Assembly: GCA_039931865.1 (NCBI GenBank)
Contig: JBDTRB010000006.1
Coordinates: 1-64,000 of the forward strand
Source: JALYUA01 sp039931865
Lineage (GTDB): Bacteria > Acidobacteriota > Thermoanaerobaculia > UBA5066 > Gp7-AA6
Length of the DNA: 64,000 nt
Direction of reading: 5' to 3'
Shown here: piece after piece, positions 43,865 to 51,467 of the stretch
How positions within the stretch are numbered: position 1 is the stretch's first letter
Layout of the letters: each line of letters opens with the position of its first letter
The notes under the pieces: model-generated
Told to the model about the DNA's origin: nothing
Seen by the model: only the letters and a program-made list of their open reading frames with translations
The model's database searches: none
Program-made: the position numbers and the translations under genes

Positions 43865-44302
43865 ATGACCGACGATCGGTCCGAGGCGCCGGTCGCAGGC
43901 GGAGAGCAGCGTCCGACTCCTTCCTGGAAACAGGTCGCCTGGGTTCCCGGTGCCTTCGCCGTCTGCCGGTTTCCGCCGGACGCGCCGCTCCCGGCGATTC
44001 CGCGGGAGACCGCGCTCTATTCCGCCACTCGGACCGACCGCGAGCTCTCAGTCGTGTGCGAGGAGGCGGCCGCACCGCATGGCGCGGTGTGCGAACGTGG
44101 CTGGCGGGCGCTGCGCCTCAAGGGACCGATTCCGTTCGAGGTGACGGGGGTGCTCGCCGCGCTCTCGGCGCCGCTCGCGCGGGCCGGTCTCTCGATCTTC
44201 GTTCTCTCGACCTACGACACCGACTACCTGCTCGTGCGGAGCGCCGACGCGGGCGCGGTGCGCGCCGCGCTCGAGAAGGACGGATTCACGCTGGAGCGCT
44301 AG
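43865..44302 (+). CDS. ACT-domain protein (CASTOR-like ACT)
   Basis: A 145-residue protein with a C-terminal ACT fold: RALRLKGPIPFEVTGVLAAL, SAPLARAGLSIFVLSTYDTD and YLLVRSADA. This matches a family of small amino-acid-binding ACT proteins whose ACT domain resembles that of eukaryotic CASTOR. The N-terminal 25 residues are a disordered linker. The ligand is unknown. Confidence 0.85.
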   Translation: MTDDRSEAPVAGGEQRPTPSWKQVAWVPGAFAVCRFPPDAPLPAIPRETALYSATRTDRELSVVCEEAAAPHGAVCERGWRALRLKGPIPFEVTGVLAALSAPLARAGLSIFVLSTYDTDYLLVRSADAGAVRAALEKDGFTLER

Positions 44303-44481
44303 AGAGAACGGATCTTTCCTTCCCGCTTCCCGCTTCCCACCCATTCGAGACACGCCCTGGCGTACGAACGACGGGCTATTCGCGGAAGCTTTCCCGTCCA
44401 AAGGCCTGCCATACCGCGTTCGCGGCCGCGAGAAGCTTTGCCAGGCCGCCGTCCCTGTCCGCGGATTCTTTGAATTTCGGG

Positions 44482-44727
44482 TCAGAGTGATAGCGGCAGA
44501 GATCGGAACAGCGACTGAAGGCCGTTGAGGACTGGCGGGCCGTCCAGCCCGGCCCCCGGAAGTCCGCGGGTTCCGTTGACGGAGGACAGGATTCGGCGCG
44601 CGTCGTCGGCCGTCGTCAGCACCCCGACGAGCCGGCCCTGCGCGTCCATCACCATGCGCGGGTCCGTGCGGTCGCTGGTCCAGGGCTCGGGCGAGTGCGC
44701 CCGGGGCGGAGCAGGCTCTGAGGCCAT
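44482..44727 (-). CDS. Small hypothetical protein
   Basis: An 81-residue product from ATG 44727, with a perfect AAGGAGG site 8 bases upstream. The middle (MVMDAQGRLVGVLTTADDAR and then RILSSVNG) resembles small phage- or plasmid-borne proteins that carry an ARRI-x-VN-type motif, but function is unknown. In another frame of the same strand, codons continue past the stop to TAG 44376 with protein-like composition (LAKLLAAANAVWQAFGRESF), so a frameshift may have trimmed the gene. Confidence 0.5.
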   Translation of the reverse strand: MASEPAPPRAHSPEPWTSDRTDPRMVMDAQGRLVGVLTTADDARRILSSVNGTRGLPGAGLDGPPVLNGLQSLFRSLPLSL

Positions 44728-44912
44728 CGGGATCCTCCTTGGTGTCGTTGCGGTGTCTGCGCGTGTGGGTGTGGGTGTGGATCGTCGGTTCCAGTATGGG
44801 GCAAACCAAGCGCGGGTTTGGCTACCGACGTTCAGAGAGAAGCGAGTCACGACCAAGAGTCGGCCGGACGGCCGAGCGGGCCAGCGGCGGCGTCCGGGGT
44901 GAACGCCCGGGG

Positions 44913-46001
44913 TCAGCTCTTCGGGGAGACGACCAGCACGACGGCGGTCCCGGGCAGCATGGGAGGGCGCGGGTTCGGGCGCTCCGCCGTGGGCGCGGGA
45001 GGGGGGCCGAACTGCGCGGTCACCAGATACACCCGGTGACCGGACGGATCGAGCGCCAGGGTGCGCGCACCGCGCTGCGTGGCCACGTTCTGCACCACGC
45101 GAAAGGACTCCGGGGAATCTTCGTGCACCACCGTCAGGGTTCCGTCCCCGTTCGAGGCGTAAGCGAGCCCCGTGGCGGGGTCGTACGCGGTGCCGTCGAC
45201 GCCCTCACCGATCGGAAGGGACGCGACGATGCGGCCGCTCGACGAGTCGATGACCATCATCTGTTTGCTGTGGCAGCCGACGAAGAGGCGCTTGTGCGCG
45301 ACGTCGAGTGCGAGCCCCGTCGGCTCGTCGCACGGCGCGAGCGTCCATGTAGCGGTCACGGCGAGAGACCGCGCGTCGATGACGGCGATCGTGTTGGTGT
45401 CTTCGATGTTCACGAAGATCCGCCCTTCGCCATCGGACGCGGGCCCTTCCGGCTTTCCTCCGAGAGGGACCGTTCCCTCGATCGCGAGCGTCTTCGCGTT
45501 GATCGCGGTGGCGCTCTTGCCCCGTCCGTTGAACGTGAAGACACGCCCGCTCGCCCGGTCGTAGAGGATCGCGTCCGGGTTCTCTCCGGTTCCCTTGACC
45601 TCGCCGACGATCGCAAGAGTGGAAGGGGAAAACACGGTGACCGACGCCGCGCGCCCGTTGCTCGTAAAGGCCCGGTCGAGCTCCGGAGCGACGGCGATCC
45701 CGTGAACGCCCGGGGTCGGAGCGATCTCGCCCATGATCTTGCGACTCGCCGCGTCGATCACGAGCACCCGGTCGCCGCGGGAGACGTAGAGGCGGTGCGA
45801 GGGAGCGTCGAAGGTCAGATAGTCCCAGCCGGTATCGCCCGGCATGGGGATCCGGCCGTCCAGCGCGTACTCGGAGACGGTCGCAGCGGCGGAAGCAGAG
45901 GCGCGCGCGGCCTCTGTGGCGGGAGGCGCGGGTTGCGAGGCGCACGAAATCGACGCGACGGCCACGACGCAGGCAAAGCCGAGGCGGATGAGTTGGCGCA
46001 T
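44913..46001 (-). CDS. YncE-like beta-propeller lipoprotein
   Basis: A 362-residue exported protein. The lipobox ends SISC at residue 20, and the mature part is a seven-bladed YncE-type propeller whose blades repeat the pattern hydrophobic strand, ID/VD (LVIDAASRKIMGEI, FSPSTLAIVGEV, IDARSLAVTATW, IDSSSGRIVASL). Such proteins bind ligands or DNA outside the cytoplasm, but no enzyme residues are visible. It is divergent from the ScyD-like gene, and both are propellers. Confidence 0.85.
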   Translation of the reverse strand: MRQLIRLGFACVVAVASISCASQPAPPATEAARASASAAATVSEYALDGRIPMPGDTGWDYLTFDAPSHRLYVSRGDRVLVIDAASRKIMGEIAPTPGVHGIAVAPELDRAFTSNGRAASVTVFSPSTLAIVGEVKGTGENPDAILYDRASGRVFTFNGRGKSATAINAKTLAIEGTVPLGGKPEGPASDGEGRIFVNIEDTNTIAVIDARSLAVTATWTLAPCDEPTGLALDVAHKRLFVGCHSKQMMVIDSSSGRIVASLPIGEGVDGTAYDPATGLAYASNGDGTLTVVHEDSPESFRVVQNVATQRGARTLALDPSGHRVYLVTAQFGPPPAPTAERPNPRPPMLPGTAVVLVVSPKS

Positions 46002-46348
46002 CCGCGCATCCTAATGCCAACACCGTTGCGATTTTTGGGAAGGGAATCTCTGGAGACCTCCCTCTCCCGCCTCGGGGAGAGGGCTGGGTGAAGGGGCCCC
46101 ACGGATGCCCGGTGGTACCCGGCCAGTCGAGTGACCCGCCGAGTCCGCGACGTGGCTGATCGAAGCGATCTGTCTCTGCCGCAACCCCGAGGCAGGGCCG
46201 GGGAGGTCACTCGCCTCTTCGTCGCCCCCGGCTCCGACCGGCAACGTCGCCGGAATAGTTGCCGCTGAAGAGCCCGCCGGTCCTAGAATCGCCGAAAAGG
46301 AACCCGTCGGATTGTCTGACCGGTTTTGCCCGCCTCGAGGAGGTCGCT
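46002..46348. other. Divergent intergenic region with palindromic element
   Basis: About 350 bases between the YncE-like and ScyD-like starts. Apart from the palindrome at 46060-46083 and the CGAGGAGG ribosome-binding site at 46335-46342, I see no gene, RNA or clear promoter. Confidence 0.4.
46060..46083. repeat. REP-like palindrome
   Basis: CCCTCTCCC (46060-46068) pairs with GGGAGAGGG (46075-46083) across a 6-base loop, followed by CTGGGTGAAGGGGC. This is the general form of widespread CCCTCTCCC…GGGAGAGGGCTGGGTGAGGG intergenic repeats. It is the best conserved of three similar elements in the window (20600, 39215, 46060). Confidence 0.55.
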
Positions 46349-47854
46349 ATGCCGCACAGAAGAGTTTCGGGGGTCATCCTCTCTCTCGTCCTCGCCGCGT
46401 TCTTGTCGCCTGAGCGATCGTCCGCGCAGAACCTGACGACTCTCGCCGAAGGCCTGCGGGCGCCGATGAAAATCTCGCTGACGCCCGCCGGGAGCCTTCT
46501 GGTCTGCGAGGCGGGCTCCGGACCCAACACCGGGCGCATCTCTCTCGTCCGCCGCAACGGTACCCGGATCACGATTCTCGACGGTCTCCCGTCCGGACTC
46601 TCCGCCGTTGGCGACAACGCTCCGTCCGGGCCGTCCGGGATCGAGCAGATCGGCGACGTCTGGTTTCTGACGATCGGCGGGGGAGACGAAAGCCTGCCGG
46701 GCCCCGCGCCCGGTCTGGAAATCCCAAATCCGAATCCTTCCTCGCCAATCCTGAGCTCTGTCCTCAAGCTGCGTTTCACGGCGGCGATCGACGCGACGAT
46801 CGGAAACTTCGTCATGACTCCCGCGCAGCACGTTCAGTTGAAAAACGGGACGGAGCTCGCCATCAACAACCCGGCCGGGGAGACCCTCCGGATTTCGCTG
46901 CTCGTGGACTTTCCGGACCTCGTCGGCCCGCGCTCGTCGAACCCCTTCGGGCTCGTGTCACTCGGCAGCCGCATCGCGGTGACGGACGCGAGCCTGAATT
47001 TGATTCACAGCGTCGATATCGCAACCGGCAGCTACGTCACGCTCGCGTCCTTCCCGCCGCTCACGAATCCCGCAGGGCCCCCTCCGGTCGTGGACCCGGT
47101 CCCTGACAGCATCCGGCTCTCGAACGGTCAGCTCCTCGTGTCGTTTCTGACCGGGTTCCCGTTCAATCCCGGTCTCTCGGAAATCCGCCGGGTCGATGCG
47201 ACGACGGGAGCGAACACGAGGCTGATCGGCGGTTTGAACTCCGCGATCGACGTCCTTCCGGTCGCTCCGGTGGCAGATCAGTACCTGATCCTCGAGTTCA
47301 GCACAAACATGACGGCGAACGCGCCGGGCCGCCTGCTCTTCTTCAGCACGCCGGCCGGACCTCCCACGGTCCTGGCTAGCCCGTTGATCACGCCGACGAA
47401 CATGGCGCTCGATCGCGCGACTCGTGAAGTTTTCATCACGGAGTTTGGCCCCGGACGAATCCGCCGGCTCGACATCGGCGGCACGGTCCCGCCGCTCCCG
47501 TGCGCGCCCGGTTCGACGACCCTGTGTCTCGGCAGCGGCCGCTTCCAGGTCAAAGCCACCTGGCGGAGCGCCACGGCCTCTGGCGTCGGAACTCCGGTGG
47601 GATTAACGGATTCCACCGCGCACTTCTGGTTCTTCAGCCCGGACAACGTCGAGGTCTTCGTGAAGGTGGTCCGGGGTTGCGGATTCAATTCGCGCTTCTG
47701 GGTCTTTGCGGGAGGGCTGACGAACGTGGAGGTCACCCTGACCGTGACCGATTCGCTGACTGGAGACGTCAAGACCTACGTGAACCCGCTCAACACCCCG
47801 TTTACGCCGATCCAGGACACGAACGCGTTTGGAGGGTGCCCGGTGACGTTCTAG
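46349..47854 (+). CDS. Secreted ScyD/ScyE-family propeller protein
   Basis: A 501-residue exported protein with a signal peptide (MPHRRVSGVILSLVLAAFLS), a ScyD-like propeller (LAEGLRAPMKISLTPAGSLL to about residue 400), and a C-terminal domain of about 110 residues with two Cys pairs and the aromatic run HFWFFSPDNVEVFVKVV. I know this domain as common at the ends of exported proteins in some Acidobacteriota-like genomes. GAGGAGG lies 7 bases before the ATG. In cyanobacteria ScyD/ScyE belong to scytonemin synthesis; no other such gene is here. Confidence 0.82.
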   Translation: MPHRRVSGVILSLVLAAFLSPERSSAQNLTTLAEGLRAPMKISLTPAGSLLVCEAGSGPNTGRISLVRRNGTRITILDGLPSGLSAVGDNAPSGPSGIEQIGDVWFLTIGGGDESLPGPAPGLEIPNPNPSSPILSSVLKLRFTAAIDATIGNFVMTPAQHVQLKNGTELAINNPAGETLRISLLVDFPDLVGPRSSNPFGLVSLGSRIAVTDASLNLIHSVDIATGSYVTLASFPPLTNPAGPPPVVDPVPDSIRLSNGQLLVSFLTGFPFNPGLSEIRRVDATTGANTRLIGGLNSAIDVLPVAPVADQYLILEFSTNMTANAPGRLLFFSTPAGPPTVLASPLITPTNMALDRATREVFITEFGPGRIRRLDIGGTVPPLPCAPGSTTLCLGSGRFQVKATWRSATASGVGTPVGLTDSTAHFWFFSPDNVEVFVKVVRGCGFNSRFWVFAGGLTNVEVTLTVTDSLTGDVKTYVNPLNTPFTPIQDTNAFGGCPVTF

Positions 47855-48023
47855 GGCGGCGGAATCCTGATCGAAGGTTCGGCTTAGCTCGATAGAGGAT
47901 GCCGGCCGCCGGTCCAGTGGGGGAGAGGCACCACGGATCGACGGCCGCGCATCCCGAACGGGCGGGCTCGGCGTGACCGCATCCAAAACGCCGGGCGTGC
48001 TATGTTTTTTCGCCGCTGACGTC

Positions 48024-48100
48024 GGGCCGTTAGCTCAGTCGGTTAGAGCATCGGCCTTTTAAGCCGGTGGTCCTGGGTTCGAGTCCCAGACGGCCCACCA
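48024..48100 (+). tRNA. tRNA-Lys (anticodon UUU)
   Basis: A 77-base cloverleaf including encoded CCA. The acceptor stem is GGGCCGT/ACGGCCC. The anticodon stem TCGGC/GCCGG holds the loop CTTTTAA with anticodon TTT. The T arm CTGGG-TTCGAGT-CCCAG is standard. A TGCTATGTT lies about 24 bases upstream as a possible -10. Confidence 0.95.
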
Positions 48101-48403
48101 AATCCGTCCAGCAGCAGATCCCACCGGGGTGCCAGCCGCCCTGAGCAGATCCAACCCCTTTCGAAATTTCGTTTTCCACGGCCAACTACGGCCCCGTACT
48201 GGATCCTCGAGGTTGGCTGCCATTTCACGATCGCTGTACGGAAGCGTGCAGAAGACGGAAGACGCCGGGGTTAGGTTGCCCAAGATCCGATGGGCACCAC
48301 GCCAACTATTCCCGGGATTCCCTTCCCTCGTGAAGGGGTTCGGCCCGAAGTTCGTCCGCGAGCGCCGGCCCAACTTCTCAGCGGCCATCTTCGCGCGATC
48401 TTC
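48101..48403. other. Lower-GC gap between tRNA-Lys and kinase
   Basis: This stretch of about 300 bases is visibly less GC-rich (60-62% in two lines counted by eye) than the heme region (about 75% in one line counted). No gene, integrase remnant or second copy of the tRNA 3' end is seen in it. The minus-strand open frame across the tRNA is not a gene. Confidence 0.4.
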
Positions 48404-49438
48404 ATGAGCGCGCTGGACGCAATCCTGGTTGCGGATAGCAGCGGACGCTACGTGGCCGTGAACCCGGCGGCGGAAACGCTCATCGGCCTGTCTGCTCGGC
48501 AGATCACCGGCAAGAGCATCGCGGACTTCAGCCTTGTCACCTTCGATTTCAAGTCCGCATGGACGCACTTCCTGGAGGAGGGGCATGCCAGAGGGGAGTT
48601 CCGGCTCCGGCGACCGGACGGGGAAGTCCGCGACGTAGAGTTTTCAGCGGTCGCTCACGTAGGTCCCGATCGCCATGTCTCGATTCTCAGGGACATATCG
48701 GAGGCCAAGCGGAAGGAACGCGCCCTCCGGGAAGCCTCGATCCGGAAGGACCATTTCCTTGCATTGCTCTCCCACGAGATTCGCAACCCGCTCGGGGCGG
48801 TCACGAACGCCATTCACCTTCTTCAGGTGCTCGGCGCACCGGAACCGAGACAGAGGGAGGCGCGGGACATCGTTCAGCGCCAGGTGGCCCACCTGACTCG
48901 TCTTGCGGATGACCTTCTGGAGGCTTCCCGGGCGTCCCGCGGGAAGATCACTCTCGACAAAATCGATATTGCCCTGGACGAACCGGTCAGTCTCGGGGTC
49001 GAAGCGATCCGAGCCGCAATTGAGAAGCGGAAGCAGAAGGTCATCGTGACGTCTCCTTCGATCCCGATCCGGGTGACTGGCGATGTGAATCGCCTGGCAC
49101 AGGTCGTCTCAAATCTCGTTCACAACGCGAGCAAATTCAGTGCTGAGGGCGCTCGGATCTGGGTCACGCTCGATCGGGGAGCAGAAGCAATCATCCGAGT
49201 GCGCGACGAGGGATTCGGAATCGCTCCCGACCACTTGCCCGAGGTATTCGAGTCTTTCTCGCAATTCAACGCGCAACACTCCGGCGAACAAGGCCTGGGG
49301 CTCGGGCTCTCGCTTGTACGAGATCTCGTCGGACTTCACGGGGGGACCGTCGTCGCCTCGAGCGAAGGAATCGGCCATGGAAGCGAATTCGTCGTGAGTC
49401 TGCCGATCGCTCCGCCCGTCTCCGGGGAGCCGGCATAG
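48404..49438 (+). CDS. PAS-domain histidine kinase
   Basis: A 344-residue soluble sensor kinase. PAS (about 1-100, LDAILVADSSGRYVAVNPAA) is followed by HisKA with His124 (LLSHEIRNPLGAV) and HATPase with VRDEGFGIAPD and GLGLGLSLVRDLVGLHGG. No receiver domain or regulator is adjacent, so its partner is elsewhere. The ATG 48404 is chosen as the first Met directly before the PAS domain; the frame extends to 48290. The gene is lower in GC than its neighbours and lies just after tRNA-Lys, a common landing site for imported DNA. Confidence 0.85.
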   Translation: MSALDAILVADSSGRYVAVNPAAETLIGLSARQITGKSIADFSLVTFDFKSAWTHFLEEGHARGEFRLRRPDGEVRDVEFSAVAHVGPDRHVSILRDISEAKRKERALREASIRKDHFLALLSHEIRNPLGAVTNAIHLLQVLGAPEPRQREARDIVQRQVAHLTRLADDLLEASRASRGKITLDKIDIALDEPVSLGVEAIRAAIEKRKQKVIVTSPSIPIRVTGDVNRLAQVVSNLVHNASKFSAEGARIWVTLDRGAEAIIRVRDEGFGIAPDHLPEVFESFSQFNAQHSGEQGLGLGLSLVRDLVGLHGGTVVASSEGIGHGSEFVVSLPIAPPVSGEPA

Positions 49439-49545
49439 CCGCTGGTCACGGGAGCTGTCGCTCCGCCCGCAACCCATCGGGGCGAGACCGAAGAGCGGCG
49501 GAAGTCCACCGTCAAAACGGAAATCCCGCCGCCAGACGGTCCAAG

Positions 49546-49565
49546 CCAGGCCAGGCCAGGCCAGG
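49546..49565. repeat. Four tandem copies of CCAGG
   Basis: A 5-base unit repeated exactly four times in the gap between the PAS kinase and the lipoprotein gene, flanked by near-copies CCAAG and CCAAC. It is a short slippage repeat with no visible function. Confidence 0.8.
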
Positions 49566-49601
49566 CCAACCAAAGCCGACGGCCGGCGCCTCGACGAAGC
49601 C

Positions 49602-49955
49602 TTAACGGGCCGAGCGCGAAGCGGGCGGCGTCGTGAGCGGCGTGCGCTCCGGGTCGGGGTTCGAGTTGCCGGGGGTCGAGCGAAAGCCGGGGCTGCTCGT
49701 CCCGCCACCGGGCGTCACCGTATAGCGCCCGCCCGTTCCCGAATCCGTCGATCCACCCGTCCCGGAGGTCCCTGTCGTTCCGGACGTACCGGTCGTTCCC
49801 GCGGGGCCGGTCGTCCCCGTGGTCCCGCCGGTTGGCGATCCTCCCGCCGTTCTCGAAGAGGAGCAGGCGGCCGGGCCGATCAGAAGAACCGCGGCGAGAA
49901 CCGCGACGGCCGAAAGCAGAAGTGTCGAGATTCGGGGATTCGAGCGTGTTTTCAT
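49602..49955 (-). CDS. Gly/Thr-repeat lipoprotein
   Basis: A 117-residue protein with a hydrophobic leader and lipobox GPAAC at residue 31. The mature part is a Gly/Thr/Ser repeat (GTTGPAGTTGTSGTTGTSGTG) with the TGT/TGP unit recurring, then a Pro/Ser-rich end. GGAGG lies 8 bases before the ATG. It follows purA on the same strand, 40 bases downstream. No function recognised; a flexible surface anchor is plausible. Confidence 0.65.
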   Translation of the reverse strand: MKTRSNPRISTLLLSAVAVLAAVLLIGPAACSSSRTAGGSPTGGTTGTTGPAGTTGTSGTTGTSGTGGSTDSGTGGRYTVTPGGGTSSPGFRSTPGNSNPDPERTPLTTPPASRSAR

Positions 49956-49995
49956 TTCGAGCCTCCGAGCCGGCGGTTGCAAGGCGTGTTCCGGG

Positions 49996-51303
49996 TCAGG
50001 CTCTCGGAAGCGACTGGACAAAATCGCTGTCCAGCCTCCAGACCGTCTCTTCGCGGCGGGGACCCGTCGAGAGAAACACGGCCGGCGCGCCGATGCGCTC
50101 CTCGAGGTAGCGGACGTATCGGTGCGCGGCGGGCGGAAGGTCCTCGGTGCGCGTCGCGGCCGTCGTCTTCGTCTGCCATCCCGGGACCGTCTCGTACACG
50201 GGCTCGACGCGATCCAGGTCTTCGACCAGCGGAGGCACGTCGCGCAGCTCGCGTCCGTCGAGCCGGTAGCCGACGCACACCGGAATCTCGGCGAGATCGT
50301 CGAGGACGTCGAGCTTCGTGATGGCGACGGCGGCGGCGCCCGACAGCTCGACCGCGGTCCGCGCCACGACCGCGTCGAACCAGCCGGTGCGCCGGGGGCG
50401 TCCCGTGGACGTCCCGTACTCGTTACCGCGCGCACGCAGGAATTCGCCGGTCGCGTCGTTCAGCTCCGTCGGAAACGGACCGGAACCCACCCGCGTCGTG
50501 TACGCCTTCAGCACGACGAGGGATCCGTCGAGAGAACGCGGGGAGATGTGCAGCCCCGCGGCAACGCCCCCGGAGGTGCACGTCGACGACGTCACGAAGG
50601 GATACGTCCCGGCGGAGAGGTCGAGCATGGCGCCGTGCGCGCCCTCGGCAAGGAGAGTGCCGCCGCGCGCGAGATGGTCGCGCAGATACCGGCCGGTGTC
50701 GCGCACATGGGGCTTCAGGGCTTCGGCCGAACGGGCAAGCGAATCCAGGACGGCGTTCGTTTCGGGGATCTCCGTTGCGCCGAGTGCACGGAGTAAGGCG
50801 CCCGTCTCCGACGCCAGGGCTTCGACGCGCGAGCGCAGGATCTCCGGGCGGTAGAGCTCCGCCACCCGGATGCCCCGGCGGGCGGCCGCGGATTCGTAGG
50901 ACGGCCCGATGCCGCGCAGCGTCGTCCCGATCTTCGAGTCTCCCGCCGAGGATTCCCGCGCCGCGTCGAGCAGCCGGTGCCAGGGGAGGATCACCTGCGC
51001 GCGGTCTGACAGGAGAAGGTTTTCGCCGATTTCGATGCCCTGCTCCCGGACGCCGGCGATCTCCGAGAGAAGCGCGTCGGGATCCACGACGACTCCCGGG
51101 CCGATCACGCCGATCCGGCCGCGCACGGCCCCGGCGGGCAGCAGATGGAGCGCGAAGTGTCGGTCTCCGAACTTCACCGTGTGCCCGGCGTTGTGGCCGC
51201 CGTGATACCGGGCGACGACGTCGAAGCGGTCGGAGAGAAGGTCGATGATCTTCCCCTTGCCCTCGTCTCCCCATTGACCCCCGAGGATCGCGACGACCTT
51301 CAC
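49996..51303 (-). CDS. purA: Adenylosuccinate synthetase
   Basis: A 435-residue enzyme that makes adenylosuccinate from IMP, aspartate and GTP in AMP synthesis. It has the GTP-binding GGQWGDEGKGK at the N terminus, GGHNAGHTV, GTTLRGIGPSYESAAAR, LLAEGAHGAMLDL and STGRPRRTGWFD. All catalytic segments are present and the length is typical (E. coli 432). ATG 51303. It is divergent from hutH, with 164 bases between them. Confidence 0.97.
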   Translation of the reverse strand: MKVVAILGGQWGDEGKGKIIDLLSDRFDVVARYHGGHNAGHTVKFGDRHFALHLLPAGAVRGRIGVIGPGVVVDPDALLSEIAGVREQGIEIGENLLLSDRAQVILPWHRLLDAARESSAGDSKIGTTLRGIGPSYESAAARRGIRVAELYRPEILRSRVEALASETGALLRALGATEIPETNAVLDSLARSAEALKPHVRDTGRYLRDHLARGGTLLAEGAHGAMLDLSAGTYPFVTSSTCTSGGVAAGLHISPRSLDGSLVVLKAYTTRVGSGPFPTELNDATGEFLRARGNEYGTSTGRPRRTGWFDAVVARTAVELSGAAAVAITKLDVLDDLAEIPVCVGYRLDGRELRDVPPLVEDLDRVEPVYETVPGWQTKTTAATRTEDLPPAAHRYVRYLEERIGAPAVFLSTGPRREETVWRLDSDFVQSLPRA

Positions 51304-51467
51304 CGCGGGCTCTCCTTCGCTCCGTTCGAGCGCAACCAGTCGATGTGTGGAAAAACGAGGCAGGGTACCACTCCGGCGCGCCGCCGCGACGGCTCAGGCG
51401 GCGATTTCCCCGCGACGGCCGGCGAGCGACTCCGGGCCGCGTCGGAATGCTCCTACAATCGCGGCGA

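Noticed and set aside
48043..48228. Minus-strand open frame ending SGTRTQDHRLKRPML
   Set aside because: It is the antisense translation of tRNA-Lys, a well-known false gene.
48101..48403. Possible prophage or island attachment site after tRNA-Lys
   Set aside because: No integrase, no repeat of the tRNA 3' end downstream and no other mobile genes were seen.
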